A model generated the notes under the pieces. It had not been told where the DNA came from. It was given only the letters and a program-made list of their open reading frames with translations, and did not search any database. This document shows, one piece after another, positions 33,212 through 41,957 of a stretch of 64,000 bases of DNA (position 1 is the stretch's first letter; the number at the start of each line of letters is the position of its first letter). Location: NCBI GenBank assembly GCA_965116245.1, contig OZ220497.1:186001-250000 (forward strand), in the 5' to 3' direction. This DNA comes from Poriferisodalis sp965116245. Its GTDB lineage: Bacteria; Actinomycetota; Acidimicrobiia; Acidimicrobiales; Poriferisodalaceae. A program made the position numbers and the translations under genes.

Positions 33212-34042
33212 CTACACCTGGTAATCGCAGTAATGGTGCTTCACATCCCGGATAACCGTCGTGAGGACATAACCCTTGCCGTTGCGGCACCGCTCGCCTT
33301 CCCGCCCGTAGACCTCAAGGTAAGTGTCGAAGCCTCCTGACTTGCCGAAGAGATCCAGATAGCCGTCAAACCCGGCGCCCCGATACTTGATGGAGTTATG
33401 CACAGTTGAGATGATGGCGCGGTATAGCCGACGGACTTCCTGGGTGTTCAACTCGCTGGCCACGCGCTCATAAGAGAGTTGAGCCGAATGCAACACCTCA
33501 TCGGAGTACATCGGTCCCAGCCCGACGATGAAGCTCTGATCCAGCAGCAGATCGCGGATGGTCTCCGGGCGACCGCGCAGCATTAGAGCGAAGTCGGTCC
33601 AAGGCATCGGTATATCAACCGGATCAAATCCGAGATTGGCTTGGTCCGGGTACACCTTGTGGTAGCGCTTCTTTGCTAACACGCGCAGCGTGGCCGTTGC
33701 GCCCGAATCCAGCAAGCGCAGTTGTCCACCCTTGGTGAAGGTCAGCACCACCTTGGTACCGGGCTCTAGGGGGGTTCGAGAGGTGGCCCGACGCAGAGTG
33801 CCCGTCGTGCCCAAGCGCACCACCATCATCTTTTCTGATCCAAGATCCAGCAGCAGCAACGTGCCATCGCGCGCTACCGACTCAACTTTGCAGCCCTCCA
33901 GTAGGTCGGCGAATTGCTGCTTTGAGCGCATCGCCGGAAGCGACTTCTTGGTGCCTGGGACTTCGACCGTCTTTATCCGACGGCCTACGATCTCCTTGTC
34001 GAGGTCGCGCCGAGTGATTTCAATCTCGGGCAGTTCAGCCAT
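33212..34042 (-). CDS. Divergent Fpg/Nei-family protein lacking canonical catalytic residues
   Basis: The 276-residue protein has the Fpg/MutM fold order: N-terminal AELPEIEITRRDLDKEI, a beta-sandwich with LRLLDSGATATLRV, and the helix-two-turn-helix RDLLLDQSFIVGLGPMYSDEVLH. A short C-terminal tail follows in place of the zinc finger. Active Fpg needs Pro right after the initiator Met; here it is Ala. The usual Lys of the RRGKYLL motif reads DGTLLL, the Asn of VGNIY reads Pro, and only two of four zinc-finger cysteines remain. Glycosylase activity by the usual mechanism is doubtful, though DNA binding may persist. The ATG at 34042 overlaps rnc by eight bases with GGAG upstream. The rnc-fpg-smc order is normal. 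Confidence 0.85.
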   Translation of the reverse strand: MAELPEIEITRRDLDKEIVGRRIKTVEVPGTKKSLPAMRSKQQFADLLEGCKVESVARDGTLLLLDLGSEKMMVVRLGTTGTLRRATSRTPLEPGTKVVLTFTKGGQLRLLDSGATATLRVLAKKRYHKVYPDQANLGFDPVDIPMPWTDFALMLRGRPETIRDLLLDQSFIVGLGPMYSDEVLHSAQLSYERVASELNTQEVRRLYRAIISTVHNSIKYRGAGFDGYLDLFGKSGGFDTYLEVYGREGERCRNGKGYVLTTVIRDVKHHYCDYQV

Positions 34043-34883
34043 GGGCACGCTCCTGCGCATTGGTGGAAGTGTCATCGCGGGACTCAAGGAGCCGCCGGTA
34101 GGCAGCATGCGCGGCCTGATGCTCGGCCGCACGCTTTGTGGAACCTATGCCGCGGCCCCAGACTTCCGAAGCCACACGTGCCACGGCCACGAAACGGGGG
34201 CGATGTGCCGGACCAGAACTCGTTACGTCGTAGTTGGGCTCGTTCCCGAATCGGCTAGCCACCAGTTCTTGGAACCGGTTCTTCGCCTCTTGGGCGCCCG
34301 GTTCACCAGCGGCAGCGGCAAGGTGGGGGCCTAGCAACCGCTCGACAACATCGCGTGCCACAGCTAGTCCGCCATCTAGGTAAACCGCACCCACGACCGC
34401 TTCGAGAGCATCAGCCAGAATCGACTCCTTGCCTGCACCCCCGGTCGCTGTCTCACCCTTGCCGAGCAGCAGCGCTCGGCCCAACTCACAGCTCTGCGCG
34501 GCTTGGGCCAGCGCTCGCGCATTGACCACTGCCGATCGCACTGCGCTGAGCTCACCTGGGCCCAGATGCGGCCAGCGGTTCACCGCCAGCTCGCATACGC
34601 AGAGGTCAATCACTGCATCCCCGAGGAACTCCAAACGTTCGTTGGAGGTGCTGTTGGCAGCATTCAATGCTCGGGCTTTGCGCTCGTGACACCAGCTCCG
34701 ATGAGAGAGAGCCTCCCTCAGCAAGCCAACGTCAACGAAGTTGTAGCCGATCCGATCTGTCAGCCGTTCCTGTTCGGTCCGACTGGCTTCAGCGCAGTTG
34801 GCTTCAGCGCAGTTGGCTTCGGCGGTAGCGGCTTGAGCTGCCTGATCTGCCTGCTCATTGAGTTCAGCTACAACGACTTCCAC
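34035..34883 (-). CDS. rnc: Ribonuclease III
   Basis: RNase III cleaves double-stranded RNA in rRNA maturation and decay. The 282-residue product has the nuclease domain (LREALSHRSWCHE, the metal-binding signature NERLEFLGDAVIDL, ADALEAVVGAVYLDGG) and a C-terminal dsRNA-binding domain (AKNRFQELVASRFGNEPNYDV, GSTKRAAEHQAAHAAYRRL). About 40 N-terminal residues are an Ala/Gln/Glu-rich extension containing an EANCA repeat from 15-bp units at 34785-34829. It starts one base after acpP. Confidence 0.96.
   Translation of the reverse strand: MEVVVAELNEQADQAAQAATAEANCAEANCAEASRTEQERLTDRIGYNFVDVGLLREALSHRSWCHERKARALNAANSTSNERLEFLGDAVIDLCVCELAVNRWPHLGPGELSAVRSAVVNARALAQAAQSCELGRALLLGKGETATGGAGKESILADALEAVVGAVYLDGGLAVARDVVERLLGPHLAAAAGEPGAQEAKNRFQELVASRFGNEPNYDVTSSGPAHRPRFVAVARVASEVWGRGIGSTKRAAEHQAAHAAYRRLLESRDDTSTNAQERAHG
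34785..34829. repeat. 15-bp tandem repeat x3 in the 5' end of rnc
   Basis: Units GGCTTCAGCGCAGTT at 34785 and 34800 are identical; a diverged third lies at 34815. They encode the Ala-Glu-Ala-Asn-Cys run of the RNase III N-terminal extension. Confidence 0.85.
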
Positions 34884-34884
34884 C

Positions 34885-35175
34885 TCAGCCGACGCGCTCC
34901 ATCACATAGTCCAGGGCATCGCGCACGGTCTTGAGGTCTTCAAGATCCTCGTCTTCGATACGAAAGCCCACCGTGCGGTCCGAGAGTTCCTCCTCCAGCG
35001 CCTCAACTAGCTCAATCAATGCAAGCGAGTCGGCGCCTAAGTCGTCCACGAAGGATGACGACTCGGCGACTTGGGATGGCTCCAGCTCCAAAATGTCCGC
35101 GAGCTGATTGCGGATGAGGTCCAATACCTCGTCTCGCTCGGGTGGACTCTGGCGCACATGGGTCTCAGCCGGCAT
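34885..35175 (-). CDS. acpP: Acyl carrier protein
   Basis: ACP carries acyl chains in fatty-acid synthesis on phosphopantetheine. The 96-residue acidic product has the DLGADSLALIELVEALEEEL motif (DSL serine near residue 51), followed by the conserved helix III region. AGGAG lies five bases before the ATG at 35175. It sits between plsX and rnc, a common bacterial order. The N terminus is about 15 residues longer than the typical ACP. Its leader holds a six-copy 15-bp array. Confidence 0.95.
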   Translation of the reverse strand: MPAETHVRQSPPERDEVLDLIRNQLADILELEPSQVAESSSFVDDLGADSLALIELVEALEEELSDRTVGFRIEDEDLEDLKTVRDALDYVMERVG

Positions 35176-35256
35176 GGTGACTCCTGCCTCGCGAAGCTGC
35201 GGTGTGGCTATGGCGTCGGATTGGTGCGTCAGCTCGGGGCGTCTTTGCGAGACACC

Positions 35257-35346
35257 GAATCTGCTTGTCCCGAGTCTGCTTGTTCCGAGTCTGTTTGTTC
35301 CGAGTCTGCTTGTTCCGAGTCTGTTTGTTCTGGGTCTGCATGTTCC
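35257..35346. repeat. 15-bp tandem repeat x6 upstream of acpP
   Basis: Units of GAGTCTGCTTGTTCC or GAGTCTGTTTGTTCC start at 35257, 35272, 35287, 35302, 35317 and 35332. Copies alternate C and T at the eighth base, suggesting that a 30-bp pair was also duplicated. The array is in the 241-base gap between plsX and acpP and ends about 80 bases before the acpP start. Confidence 0.92.
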
Positions 35347-35416
35347 AATAAGACGTGCGAAGTCGTCCAGCGGACACGCGTCAAGTCTACCGGCGGCCGG
35401 TCCTACGGCGGCCCGC

Positions 35417-36394
35417 CTAAGTCGACGGGAGGCTTACGGCCTCCAACTCGCCCAGCAAGTCAGCCTCAACCATACGATCCGCGACTCTGATGGCGTTGGT
35501 CACGGCCCTTGGAGTCGATGAGCCATGCGCGATGACACAAACACCGCGCACACCCAGCAGCATCGCACCACCGACACTGTCGGGACTCAACTGGTCGGCC
35601 AGCGGCGCAAGACTGCGAAGCGCCTGCTCGCCGGAGGGTCCGTTGTCGGCGAGGCGTCCAACAATCAGGCGAACGAAGTACGAGGCAGCACCCTCAATCG
35701 ACTTCAGCACAACGTTGCCGGTGAAGCCGTCCGTCACTACGACATCGACTGGACCGTCAAGAACGTCACCCCCCTCGACGTTGCCGAAGAACCGAATTTC
35801 GTCGTCGGCGGCCATAAGCTCATGAGCCTCCTTGACGAGTTGATTGCCCTTCTCAGGTTCCTCGCCTATCGAGAGCAACCCGACTCTGGGCTGCGACACG
35901 CCGAAACGGATCCGGCTGTACGCCGAGCCGAGGCGGGCGAACTGATGCAACCATTGGGCGTTGCAGTCGGCCATGGCTCCTGCGTCGACCAGGACGCGAA
36001 CGGCGCTGTCTCCAGGCACTGGAAACGCAGCCGCTATGGCGGGGCGGGCTACTCCGCGCAGACGTCTCAGGCGCAGCAGGGCCGCTGCCGCCACAGCACC
36101 GGTATTGCCTGCACTCACTACCGCGGAGGCTTCACCGTCGCGTACGGCGTTTACCGCTCGGCTGATGGAGGCGTCCTTTTTGGTCCGCACAGCACGGCTC
36201 GGCTCTTCAGACATCTCGATGACCTCAGAAGCCTCGATAAGGGGCAGCGATTCACCGCCAGCGGCAACAACTGCATCACGGCGGCCCACTAGAACGACAT
36301 CGATGCCCTCGCGTGCTGCCTCCAGCGCCCCTGCCACAATTGCGCCGGGGGCATCGTCGCCGCCCATCGCGTCCACCGCAACCGGCAGTGTCAT
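35417..36394 (-). CDS. plsX: Phosphate acyltransferase PlsX
   Basis: PlsX makes acyl-phosphate from acyl-ACP, the first step of phospholipid synthesis. The 325-residue product has VAVDAMGGDDAPGAIVAGAL, SAGNTGAVAAAALLRLRRLRGVARPAI in segments, VLVDAGAMADC, LLSIGEEPEKGN and VVTDGFTGNVVLKSIEG. It is 16 bases after rpmF and upstream of acpP, the canonical rpmF-plsX cluster that links translation and lipid synthesis. Confidence 0.97.
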   Translation of the reverse strand: MTLPVAVDAMGGDDAPGAIVAGALEAAREGIDVVLVGRRDAVVAAGGESLPLIEASEVIEMSEEPSRAVRTKKDASISRAVNAVRDGEASAVVSAGNTGAVAAAALLRLRRLRGVARPAIAAAFPVPGDSAVRVLVDAGAMADCNAQWLHQFARLGSAYSRIRFGVSQPRVGLLSIGEEPEKGNQLVKEAHELMAADDEIRFFGNVEGGDVLDGPVDVVVTDGFTGNVVLKSIEGAASYFVRLIVGRLADNGPSGEQALRSLAPLADQLSPDSVGGAMLLGVRGVCVIAHGSSTPRAVTNAIRVADRMVEADLLGELEAVSLPST

Positions 36395-36410
36395 GAGTCA
36401 GTCGGCTGGA

Positions 36411-36590
36411 TCAGGCGACTTCGAGGGCCTGGCGACCGCCGTACCAGCCGCACTGCCCGCAAACTCGATGGGGCAGCTTGGCAGCGCCGCAGCGCGGACA
36501 CAGGCTCCGCGGTGCCTCGCGCAAGCGCCACGCCGCAGCGCGACGCGACCGTGTCTTGCTCTTGGATGTCTTCTTTTTGGGGACTGCCAC
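36411..36590 (-). CDS. rpmF: 50S ribosomal protein L32
   Basis: L32 is a small zinc-ribbon protein of the large subunit. The 59-residue product begins VAVPKKKTSKSKTRSRRA and contains the four-cysteine set CPRCG...CGQCGWYGG, so this is the zinc-binding form. The GTG at 36590 is the start, with GAGGAG nine bases upstream. It lies between yceD and plsX, the normal order. Confidence 0.97.
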   Translation of the reverse strand: MAVPKKKTSKSKTRSRRAAAWRLREAPRSLCPRCGAAKLPHRVCGQCGWYGGRQALEVA

Positions 36591-36700
36591 GGCTGGACTC
36601 CTCAAGCGGAGCACTCAGTCTAGCCATCGGCACGCCCAAGCGGACTGCGGGGCCAAGACCTGGACGCGTCAGTTGTCGTGCCGAGATCACGACTGGCCAT

Positions 36701-37366
36701 CTATGGCTGGCCATCTGTGGGGCCGACCTGGTTTCGCAAGACATCTAACGCCGCCCAGCGCGGGTCTATGCGTGTGTCTGAAGTCGCATCTGTGCGGTCT
36801 TGAGCTTCGTCGTCGTTGGCTCGGTCATTGTGAGCTGGGTCGTTTTGGGCTGGATCGCTATGGGTTTGGCCAAGTTCAGCGGGAACGTGCGGGCACGGTT
36901 CGGGATGCGGGCAACGAATCGACTTGATTGGCAGCTCCAACAAAATTGCCTCGCGCACCATCGGAGTTAGATCCGCGTACTCGGGACCAAGTTCATACTG
37001 CTCCCCCTCACGAGGTAGCGCAGTGAACGTCTCGTGTACCGCTGCTTTTACGTGTCCGTCCAGCGGCAACCAGCAGCGAGCACATGGACCCCTCCAGCCT
37101 GCCTCGATTTCACCGGTGACAAGCAGATCGCCGCTGATGAACTCAAGCGCCAACGCGACGCGGACGCTGGTGTCCAACGGCACCTCAACGTCGGCGATGC
37201 CCAGCCTGCTGGTGGGCTCAGCCTCTAACAGCACCGCGGCTGGAACTGTCGCCGACCACTGCAAGGGACCAGTAGCGATGCGCCGTAGTGGTACTACCAA
37301 TGAGCGTTTCGCGTCGCGGCCGGGCACCTTAAACGTTGGCTGCCGCTCATGCTTGCTGACACTCAC
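36701..37366 (-). CDS. yceD: YceD/DUF177 family protein
   Basis: YceD-family proteins precede rpmF in most bacteria and are linked to 23S rRNA accumulation. The 221-residue product has the DUF177 core: VALALEFISGDLLVTGEIEAGWRGPCARCWLPLDG in segments with the CxxC pair CARC, then PMVREAILLELPIKSIRCPHPEPCP. The C-terminal segment contains a degenerate Asp-Pro-Ala-x-Asn repeat (36820-36870), another short tandem array. Function is inferred from family and position. Confidence 0.92.
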   Translation of the reverse strand: MSVSKHERQPTFKVPGRDAKRSLVVPLRRIATGPLQWSATVPAAVLLEAEPTSRLGIADVEVPLDTSVRVALALEFISGDLLVTGEIEAGWRGPCARCWLPLDGHVKAAVHETFTALPREGEQYELGPEYADLTPMVREAILLELPIKSIRCPHPEPCPHVPAELGQTHSDPAQNDPAHNDRANDDEAQDRTDATSDTRIDPRWAALDVLRNQVGPTDGQP

Positions 37367-37404
37367 GCGACTCTCGCTACACCTACCCGCCTAGCCCTTA
37401 GAAC

Positions 37405-38247
37405 TCAGGTGCGATCCTGGTCAAAAACGACCGGACGGGTATCGGCCTGACGGACCTCGGCGCGCTCAGCGATTGGTTCAGTCGCTGGGCCACTCTGTGC
37501 GGGACCGCCCTGTTGGGGACCGCCCTGTGTGTGACTCCCTAGATGCTCGGGAGGCACGCTCGGCGACGCGGGCGCTACTGGTGTCGCTGCTCGCTTAGCC
37601 AACTTGCGCCGCGCCGCTTGCACCGCGATCTGGATCTGGTCAACAGCTCCAGCGAATTGCGCTAGCTGGCGCTCGCAATATTCGTCTACCTCGTGACGGC
37701 GGCGGCTGGTTTGTATTCGAGCGTCGTCAATCAACTGGCGCGCCCGTCGCTCGGCTGTGCGCACTACCTCCGTTCGCTGCACCATCTGAGCAACACGGCT
37801 GCGTGCCTCATCAATGACCATGTTGGCGTCGACCCGTGCGCGGGCCAGCACTTCCTCACGTTCACGTAGCAGCCAGCGGGCTTGGCGCGTCTCGTCAGGA
37901 ACCGCTGCCAGCGCGGACTCCAGCAAGGTGACTAACTCGTCGCGGTTAATCATGACCGATGTTGACAACGGCATCGGACGCGCTGCCTCGATGATGTCAA
38001 TGGCTTCGCGAATGAACTGCTCGGCCGTGACAGACGCTGGCCTTGGCGCGAGCGGGTTGGAGCCGCGAGCCTGCGCCGAAGGCGATGAGGGGGCCGATGG
38101 GGGGGCTACGGGTGCATCGGGCGTGGGCACCGTCACACCAAGTGAGGCATGTGGAGCCGACAGCGCTTGCGCGGCGATGGCGTCTGGCGGTGCCGCGAAG
38201 GAATCCTCCGACGCCAGCGACTTGAGGCCTGCCTCGGACATGCTCAT
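37405..38247 (-). CDS. DivIVA-like coiled-coil protein, SepIVA type
   Basis: The 280-residue protein is disordered and Pro/Ala-rich for about 75 residues. It then has a long helical, Arg/Glu/Ala-rich coiled coil (FIREAIDIIEAARPMPLS, LLREREEVLARARVDANMVIDEARSR), and ends with a Gln/Gly/Pro tail. Its position between coaD and yceD matches mycobacterial SepIVA (Rv2927c), a DivIVA-like septation and polar-growth factor. The start overlaps the coaD stop by four bases (ATGA). The cell-division role is inferred from synteny and architecture. Confidence 0.82.
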   Translation of the reverse strand: MSMSEAGLKSLASEDSFAAPPDAIAAQALSAPHASLGVTVPTPDAPVAPPSAPSSPSAQARGSNPLAPRPASVTAEQFIREAIDIIEAARPMPLSTSVMINRDELVTLLESALAAVPDETRQARWLLREREEVLARARVDANMVIDEARSRVAQMVQRTEVVRTAERRARQLIDDARIQTSRRRHEVDEYCERQLAQFAGAVDQIQIAVQAARRKLAKRAATPVAPASPSVPPEHLGSHTQGGPQQGGPAQSGPATEPIAERAEVRQADTRPVVFDQDRT

Positions 38248-38735
38248 GTGCTTCCCTTTTGCGCCTGGTACTGGCGGAGACGGGCGGCTACCGGAGGCGG
38301 AACCAGGTGTGAGCAGTCACCGCCGAACTTGGTGATTTCTCGTATGAAATTTGAAGCAATAAAGAGATGCTCGGTCCGCGGTGGCACGAAGACCGTCTCG
38401 ATACCGGCAACCGACTGATTCATGTGCGCCATGCGCAACTCGGACTCGAAATCGCTCTGACTGCGGAGCCCTTTCACTATGACATCGGCACCAAGTCGTC
38501 GGGCGAGATCTACCACTAATTCCCCGAATTGCACCACCGAAACGTTGCCCATGTGACTAGTGGATTCCTCAATCATTGCCATGCGCTCATCATCGGAGAA
38601 CAGCGGCGTCGCCTTGGACGGATTCCGCATAACAGCCACGGTCACTGAACTGAATAACCGAGACGAGGCAGACACCACATCAAGATGTCCGTTATGAACA
38701 GGATCAAATGATCCTGGATACATCGACATGACCAC
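38244..38735 (-). CDS. coaD: Phosphopantetheine adenylyltransferase
   Basis: CoaD makes dephospho-CoA from 4'-phosphopantetheine and ATP. The product has the nucleotidyl-transferase motif YPGSFDPVHNGHLDVV, KGLRSQSDFESELRMAHMN and IASNFIREITKFGGD. The GTG at 38735 is preferred because GGAGGA lies ten bases upstream; an inner ATG two codons later or an upstream in-frame codon is possible. It appears to be the first gene of the long minus-strand superoperon. Confidence 0.95.
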   Translation of the reverse strand: MVMSMYPGSFDPVHNGHLDVVSASSRLFSSVTVAVMRNPSKATPLFSDDERMAMIEESTSHMGNVSVVQFGELVVDLARRLGADVIVKGLRSQSDFESELRMAHMNQSVAGIETVFVPPRTEHLFIASNFIREITKFGGDCSHLVPPPVAARLRQYQAQKGST

Positions 38736-38822
38736 CGAAAACAGTTCCTCCGGATCAACTCGCGCCAAGTGAATTGACCGTACCGCGCGGGCTCCGCAAT
38801 TTGAGGGACCCTCGGTCTGGTA

Positions 38823-39092
38823 TCAATCGGTGTTTGTCAAGTCTGGAACTTCAACATCCCATCGGTCACCGCAATCGGCACATCGATAGGCCACAACGTC
38901 TCCCGGCTGGAAACCCCAGTCTGGCTCTGGCACGCTCAGCAGGCCACAACGCCCGCCGCAGTCAACACAGACAATTTCGGCGGGTACTGCAACATCGTCC
39001 TCTCTGGCGGGCTTGCTGGCAGGTTCATTGGCTAGCCGATAACCAGGTTGATGAGCAGGTGGGTTGATGGGTCGATTGGCGCCAACAACCAT
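38823..39092 (-). CDS. Zinc-ribbon protein, unknown function
   Basis: The C-terminal half has two CxxC knuckles (CVDCGGRC and YRCADCGDRWDV) around FQPGDVVAYRCADC, a compact zinc ribbon. The N-terminal part is polar and Pro/Asn-rich. A similar small protein seems familiar from Acidimicrobiia as an unnamed hypothetical, but I know no function. The start is uncertain: the ATG at 39092 is used, and an in-frame GTG at 39128 with CAAACT six bases upstream is an alternative. It is divergent from rsmD and upstream of coaD. Confidence 0.7.
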   Translation of the reverse strand: MVVGANRPINPPAHQPGYRLANEPASKPAREDDVAVPAEIVCVDCGGRCGLLSVPEPDWGFQPGDVVAYRCADCGDRWDVEVPDLTNTD

Positions 39093-39133
39093 CTTCTGAG
39101 TGTCACACGAAATCGCGCACAGTTGCACGCACC

Positions 39134-39139
39134 TAGTTT
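39134..39139 (+). promoter_or_regulatory. Candidate -10 box for leaderless rsmD
   Basis: TAGTTT lies six bases before the rsmD ATG at 39146, with no Shine-Dalgarno sequence. The pattern TANNNT with 6-7 bases to the start is typical of leaderless actinobacterial genes. Confidence 0.45.
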
Positions 39140-39145
39140 GGGTTC

Positions 39146-39673
39146 ATGCGCGTTGTCGGCGGAGCCTTAGGAGGTCGCCGCCTGAAGATGGTCGGCAACG
39201 ATGGGAGCCGCCCCACATCGCAACGCGCCCGCGAGGCCATCTTCAACATCCTTGCGAGCCTGGGTCTACCCAGCGGCGCCACGGTGCTGGACCTGTTCAG
39301 CGGCTCGGGTGCAATGGGAATCGAAGCACTCTCGCGCCAGGCTGCGCACGCCACGTTCGTGGACTCAGACGCAACCGCCTGCCGCGCCATCACGGCCAAC
39401 CTGGCGGCACTTGATATCGCAGAACACTCGCGGGTGCTTCGCAGCGATGTCGAAACGTACTTGACCAAAGTCGGTGATCCTGTTGATGTCGCGTTCGCGG
39501 ATCCGCCCTACCGATACGACAAATGGTGCGAGCTGCTCGAACTGGTCAATGCGGATGTTCTGGTGTGCGAATCGGACCGCCAGATTGAACTTGACGCCGA
39601 CCATGACTGGCAGACCCATCGCGTACGTCGGTACGGCACACCCGTGGTCACTGTCTTGACGCGCCGTGTCTAG
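39146..39673 (+). CDS. rsmD: 16S rRNA (guanine966-N2)-methyltransferase
   Basis: RsmD methylates G966 of 16S rRNA using S-adenosylmethionine. The 175-residue product has the typical start MRVVGGALGGRRL, RPTSQRAREAIFNIL, the SAM motif VLDLFSGSGAMGIEALSR, and the catalytic ADPPY. It is the first plus-strand gene after the superoperon, divergent from the zinc-ribbon gene and convergent with recG. The TAGTTT box directly upstream suggests a leaderless transcript. rsmD usually lies next to coaD, as here. Confidence 0.96.
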   Translation: MRVVGGALGGRRLKMVGNDGSRPTSQRAREAIFNILASLGLPSGATVLDLFSGSGAMGIEALSRQAAHATFVDSDATACRAITANLAALDIAEHSRVLRSDVETYLTKVGDPVDVAFADPPYRYDKWCELLELVNADVLVCESDRQIELDADHDWQTHRVRRYGTPVVTVLTRRV

Positions 39674-39716
39674 TTCGACTCGGGTAATGCACCCCGGCGA
39701 CGCGCCTTGGTAACCC

Positions 39717-41957
39717 CTAGCTGCGCTGCAGGTAATCGGGGTCGCGGCGACCGGAGAACCAGGCAATCTCGTCTGCCAGCGCCGGATAGGTATCGAGATC
39801 CCCATCAACCTTGATGATCTCAAAGGCAGCGTCGCGAGCCGCTTGTACCCAGATGCGATCCCGCGCCAACGACGCCAACTTCAGGTCGCTGCGTCCTGAC
39901 TGTCGCTCATCAAACAACGTGCCTTCACCACGCAATTCAAGATCGCGTTCTGCTAGTTCAAACCCGTCGCCGCTCTGAGACAGCGCCGTCAATCGCTGCA
40001 CAGCGGTAGGTGTCGGATCTTCGTCGCTGACTAGGAAACAGCAAGATGCATGGCAGCCCCGGCCCACTCGGCCCCGCAACTGGTGCAGTTGCGCGATGCC
40101 AAAGCGGTCGGCTGACAACACCACCATGACCGTGGCATTCGGAACATCGACACCGACCTCAATCACCGTTGTTGCGACGAGCGCGTCCAGGTCCCGTGCC
40201 CGAAACTGGGCCATGGTCCGCTCCTTGTCGGCTGGCGGCATGCGACCGTGCAGCAATCCAACTCGAAGGCCCTCAAGCACTCCTGCAGTGAGTTCGGCGT
40301 ACATCTGCTCCGCTGAGCGGGCATCAAGGCGATCACTGTCAGCGATCAGCGGACACACCACGTAAGCCTGACGGCCGGATTCGATCTCGGCGCGTGTCCT
40401 GGCCCACATCGTCTCTACCGCCAGCGGCCCATGAACCCACTGTGTCTCAATAGGGGTCCGGCCGGGCGGGAGCTCGTCGAGCACCGAGAGGTCCAGATCT
40501 CCGTACACCGTCATCGCAGCCGTACGAGGAATAGGCGTAGCTGTCATCACCAACAAATGGGGTATGCAATCGTCGCCACGACCACGCTCGCGCAGCCGGG
40601 CGCGCTGCGACACTCCAAATCGATGCTGCTCATCAACGACCACAATGCTGAGCGAAGCGAAGTTCACCGACTCCTGCAATAGGGCGTGCGTGCCGACCAC
40701 GATGTCCACGCTGCCCGCAGCAATTTCCGCCAACAGTTCTCGACGTTGCGCGGGCGGACTTGAACCGCTGAGCAAACACAGACTTAGCGGTCGCTTCCCA
40801 TCGAGCCGACTGTTGTCGGGAACTTCTAGTTCGTTGAGCAACTCACGCAGAGCGATAAAGTGCTGCTCAGCCAGCACTTCAGTAGGTGCCATAAGAGCGC
40901 CCTGATAGCGGTTGCGCACCGCTATCAGTAGCGCGTGTAGAGCCACCAGCGTCTTTCCCGAACCGACGTCGCCCTGTAGCAGTCTGTGCATCGGGCGCGA
41001 TGTGGAGACATCGGCTTCTATGTCGGACATCGCTCGCCGCTGCGCATTGGTCAAGGAATACCGAAGACTTTGGCGAAACGCCTCTACTAAACCTCCGTCG
41101 GGCTCATGCGCGATGCCCAGTTCGCGGGACTCGCGTGTAAGACGTTGGCTTCGCAGCATGAGCTGCACACGCAGAAGCTCGTCGAACACCAGCCTGTCGC
41201 GAGCAGCCGCCCGGTCAGTCCAGGATGTCGGCTCGTGGATGTGCTCCAATGCGGTGGCCCTATCAACTAGATCCAGCTTTTGGCGAAGCCACTCAGGCAC
41301 CGGATCGGCGATGCCCCGAGGTACACAGCGTCGTTGCGCTTCAGCAATCCAGCTCGCGATGTCCCATGTGACTATGCCAGCCGTCTCCGACTGGGGATAT
41401 ACCGGCATGATCTTGCCGGTCCGATCTCCGAGTAAGTCCACCACAGGATTCGTCATCTGTCTTCGCCCGCGGTAGTTCTCCACCTTGCCGAAAACCGCTA
41501 CCGATCGGCCCAGCGCGAGCTGACGCTCTCGCCATGCCTGGTTGAAGAAAACAACGCTCATTAAGCCGCTGGCGTCGCTGATCTCAACACTCACCAGCCG
41601 ACGACCTCCACGTAGGCGTCGGCTGGATACGGCCGACACCTCACCCACGATGGTGATTTCTGACCCGAGCTGAGCGTGACCAATCAGAGCCTGAGTTGTG
41701 CGATCTACGTAGCGCCTGGGGTAGTAGGTGAGCAAGTCAAACACCGTCTCTACACCTAGAGACTTCAGGGCTTCGCGGCGCTGCGAGCCGACACCATTCA
41801 GACGCTCAACATCGATGGAGTCAAGTTCACGCAGCGTCAACGGCGCGACGAGTGCTGTGCTGCGAGCGTTAGTCCGTGCTGATCCAGTATCGCTAGTTGA
41901 GCCAGTATCGCCAAGAGGCCGGTCCACCGACGGCGAGGCATGGCGGGACAGGCTCAT
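39717..41957 (-). CDS. recG: ATP-dependent DNA helicase RecG
   Basis: RecG remodels stalled forks and Holliday junctions. The 746-residue protein has the N-terminal wedge/OB domain (LNGVGSQRREALKSLGVETVFDLLTYYPRRY in segments; ITIVGEVSAV), Walker A LLQGDVGSGKTLVAL, VVDEQHRFGVSQR, MTATPIPRTAAMT and QLRGRVGRG. The ATG overlaps the stop of the upstream DAK gene by four bases. Residues 12-25 contain a DTGSTSDTGS duplication from an 18-bp repeat near 41885-41925. Confidence 0.97.
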   Translation of the reverse strand: MSLSRHASPSVDRPLGDTGSTSDTGSARTNARSTALVAPLTLRELDSIDVERLNGVGSQRREALKSLGVETVFDLLTYYPRRYVDRTTQALIGHAQLGSEITIVGEVSAVSSRRLRGGRRLVSVEISDASGLMSVVFFNQAWRERQLALGRSVAVFGKVENYRGRRQMTNPVVDLLGDRTGKIMPVYPQSETAGIVTWDIASWIAEAQRRCVPRGIADPVPEWLRQKLDLVDRATALEHIHEPTSWTDRAAARDRLVFDELLRVQLMLRSQRLTRESRELGIAHEPDGGLVEAFRQSLRYSLTNAQRRAMSDIEADVSTSRPMHRLLQGDVGSGKTLVALHALLIAVRNRYQGALMAPTEVLAEQHFIALRELLNELEVPDNSRLDGKRPLSLCLLSGSSPPAQRRELLAEIAAGSVDIVVGTHALLQESVNFASLSIVVVDEQHRFGVSQRARLRERGRGDDCIPHLLVMTATPIPRTAAMTVYGDLDLSVLDELPPGRTPIETQWVHGPLAVETMWARTRAEIESGRQAYVVCPLIADSDRLDARSAEQMYAELTAGVLEGLRVGLLHGRMPPADKERTMAQFRARDLDALVATTVIEVGVDVPNATVMVVLSADRFGIAQLHQLRGRVGRGCHASCCFLVSDEDPTPTAVQRLTALSQSGDGFELAERDLELRGEGTLFDERQSGRSDLKLASLARDRIWVQAARDAAFEIIKVDGDLDTYPALADEIAWFSGRRDPDYLQRS

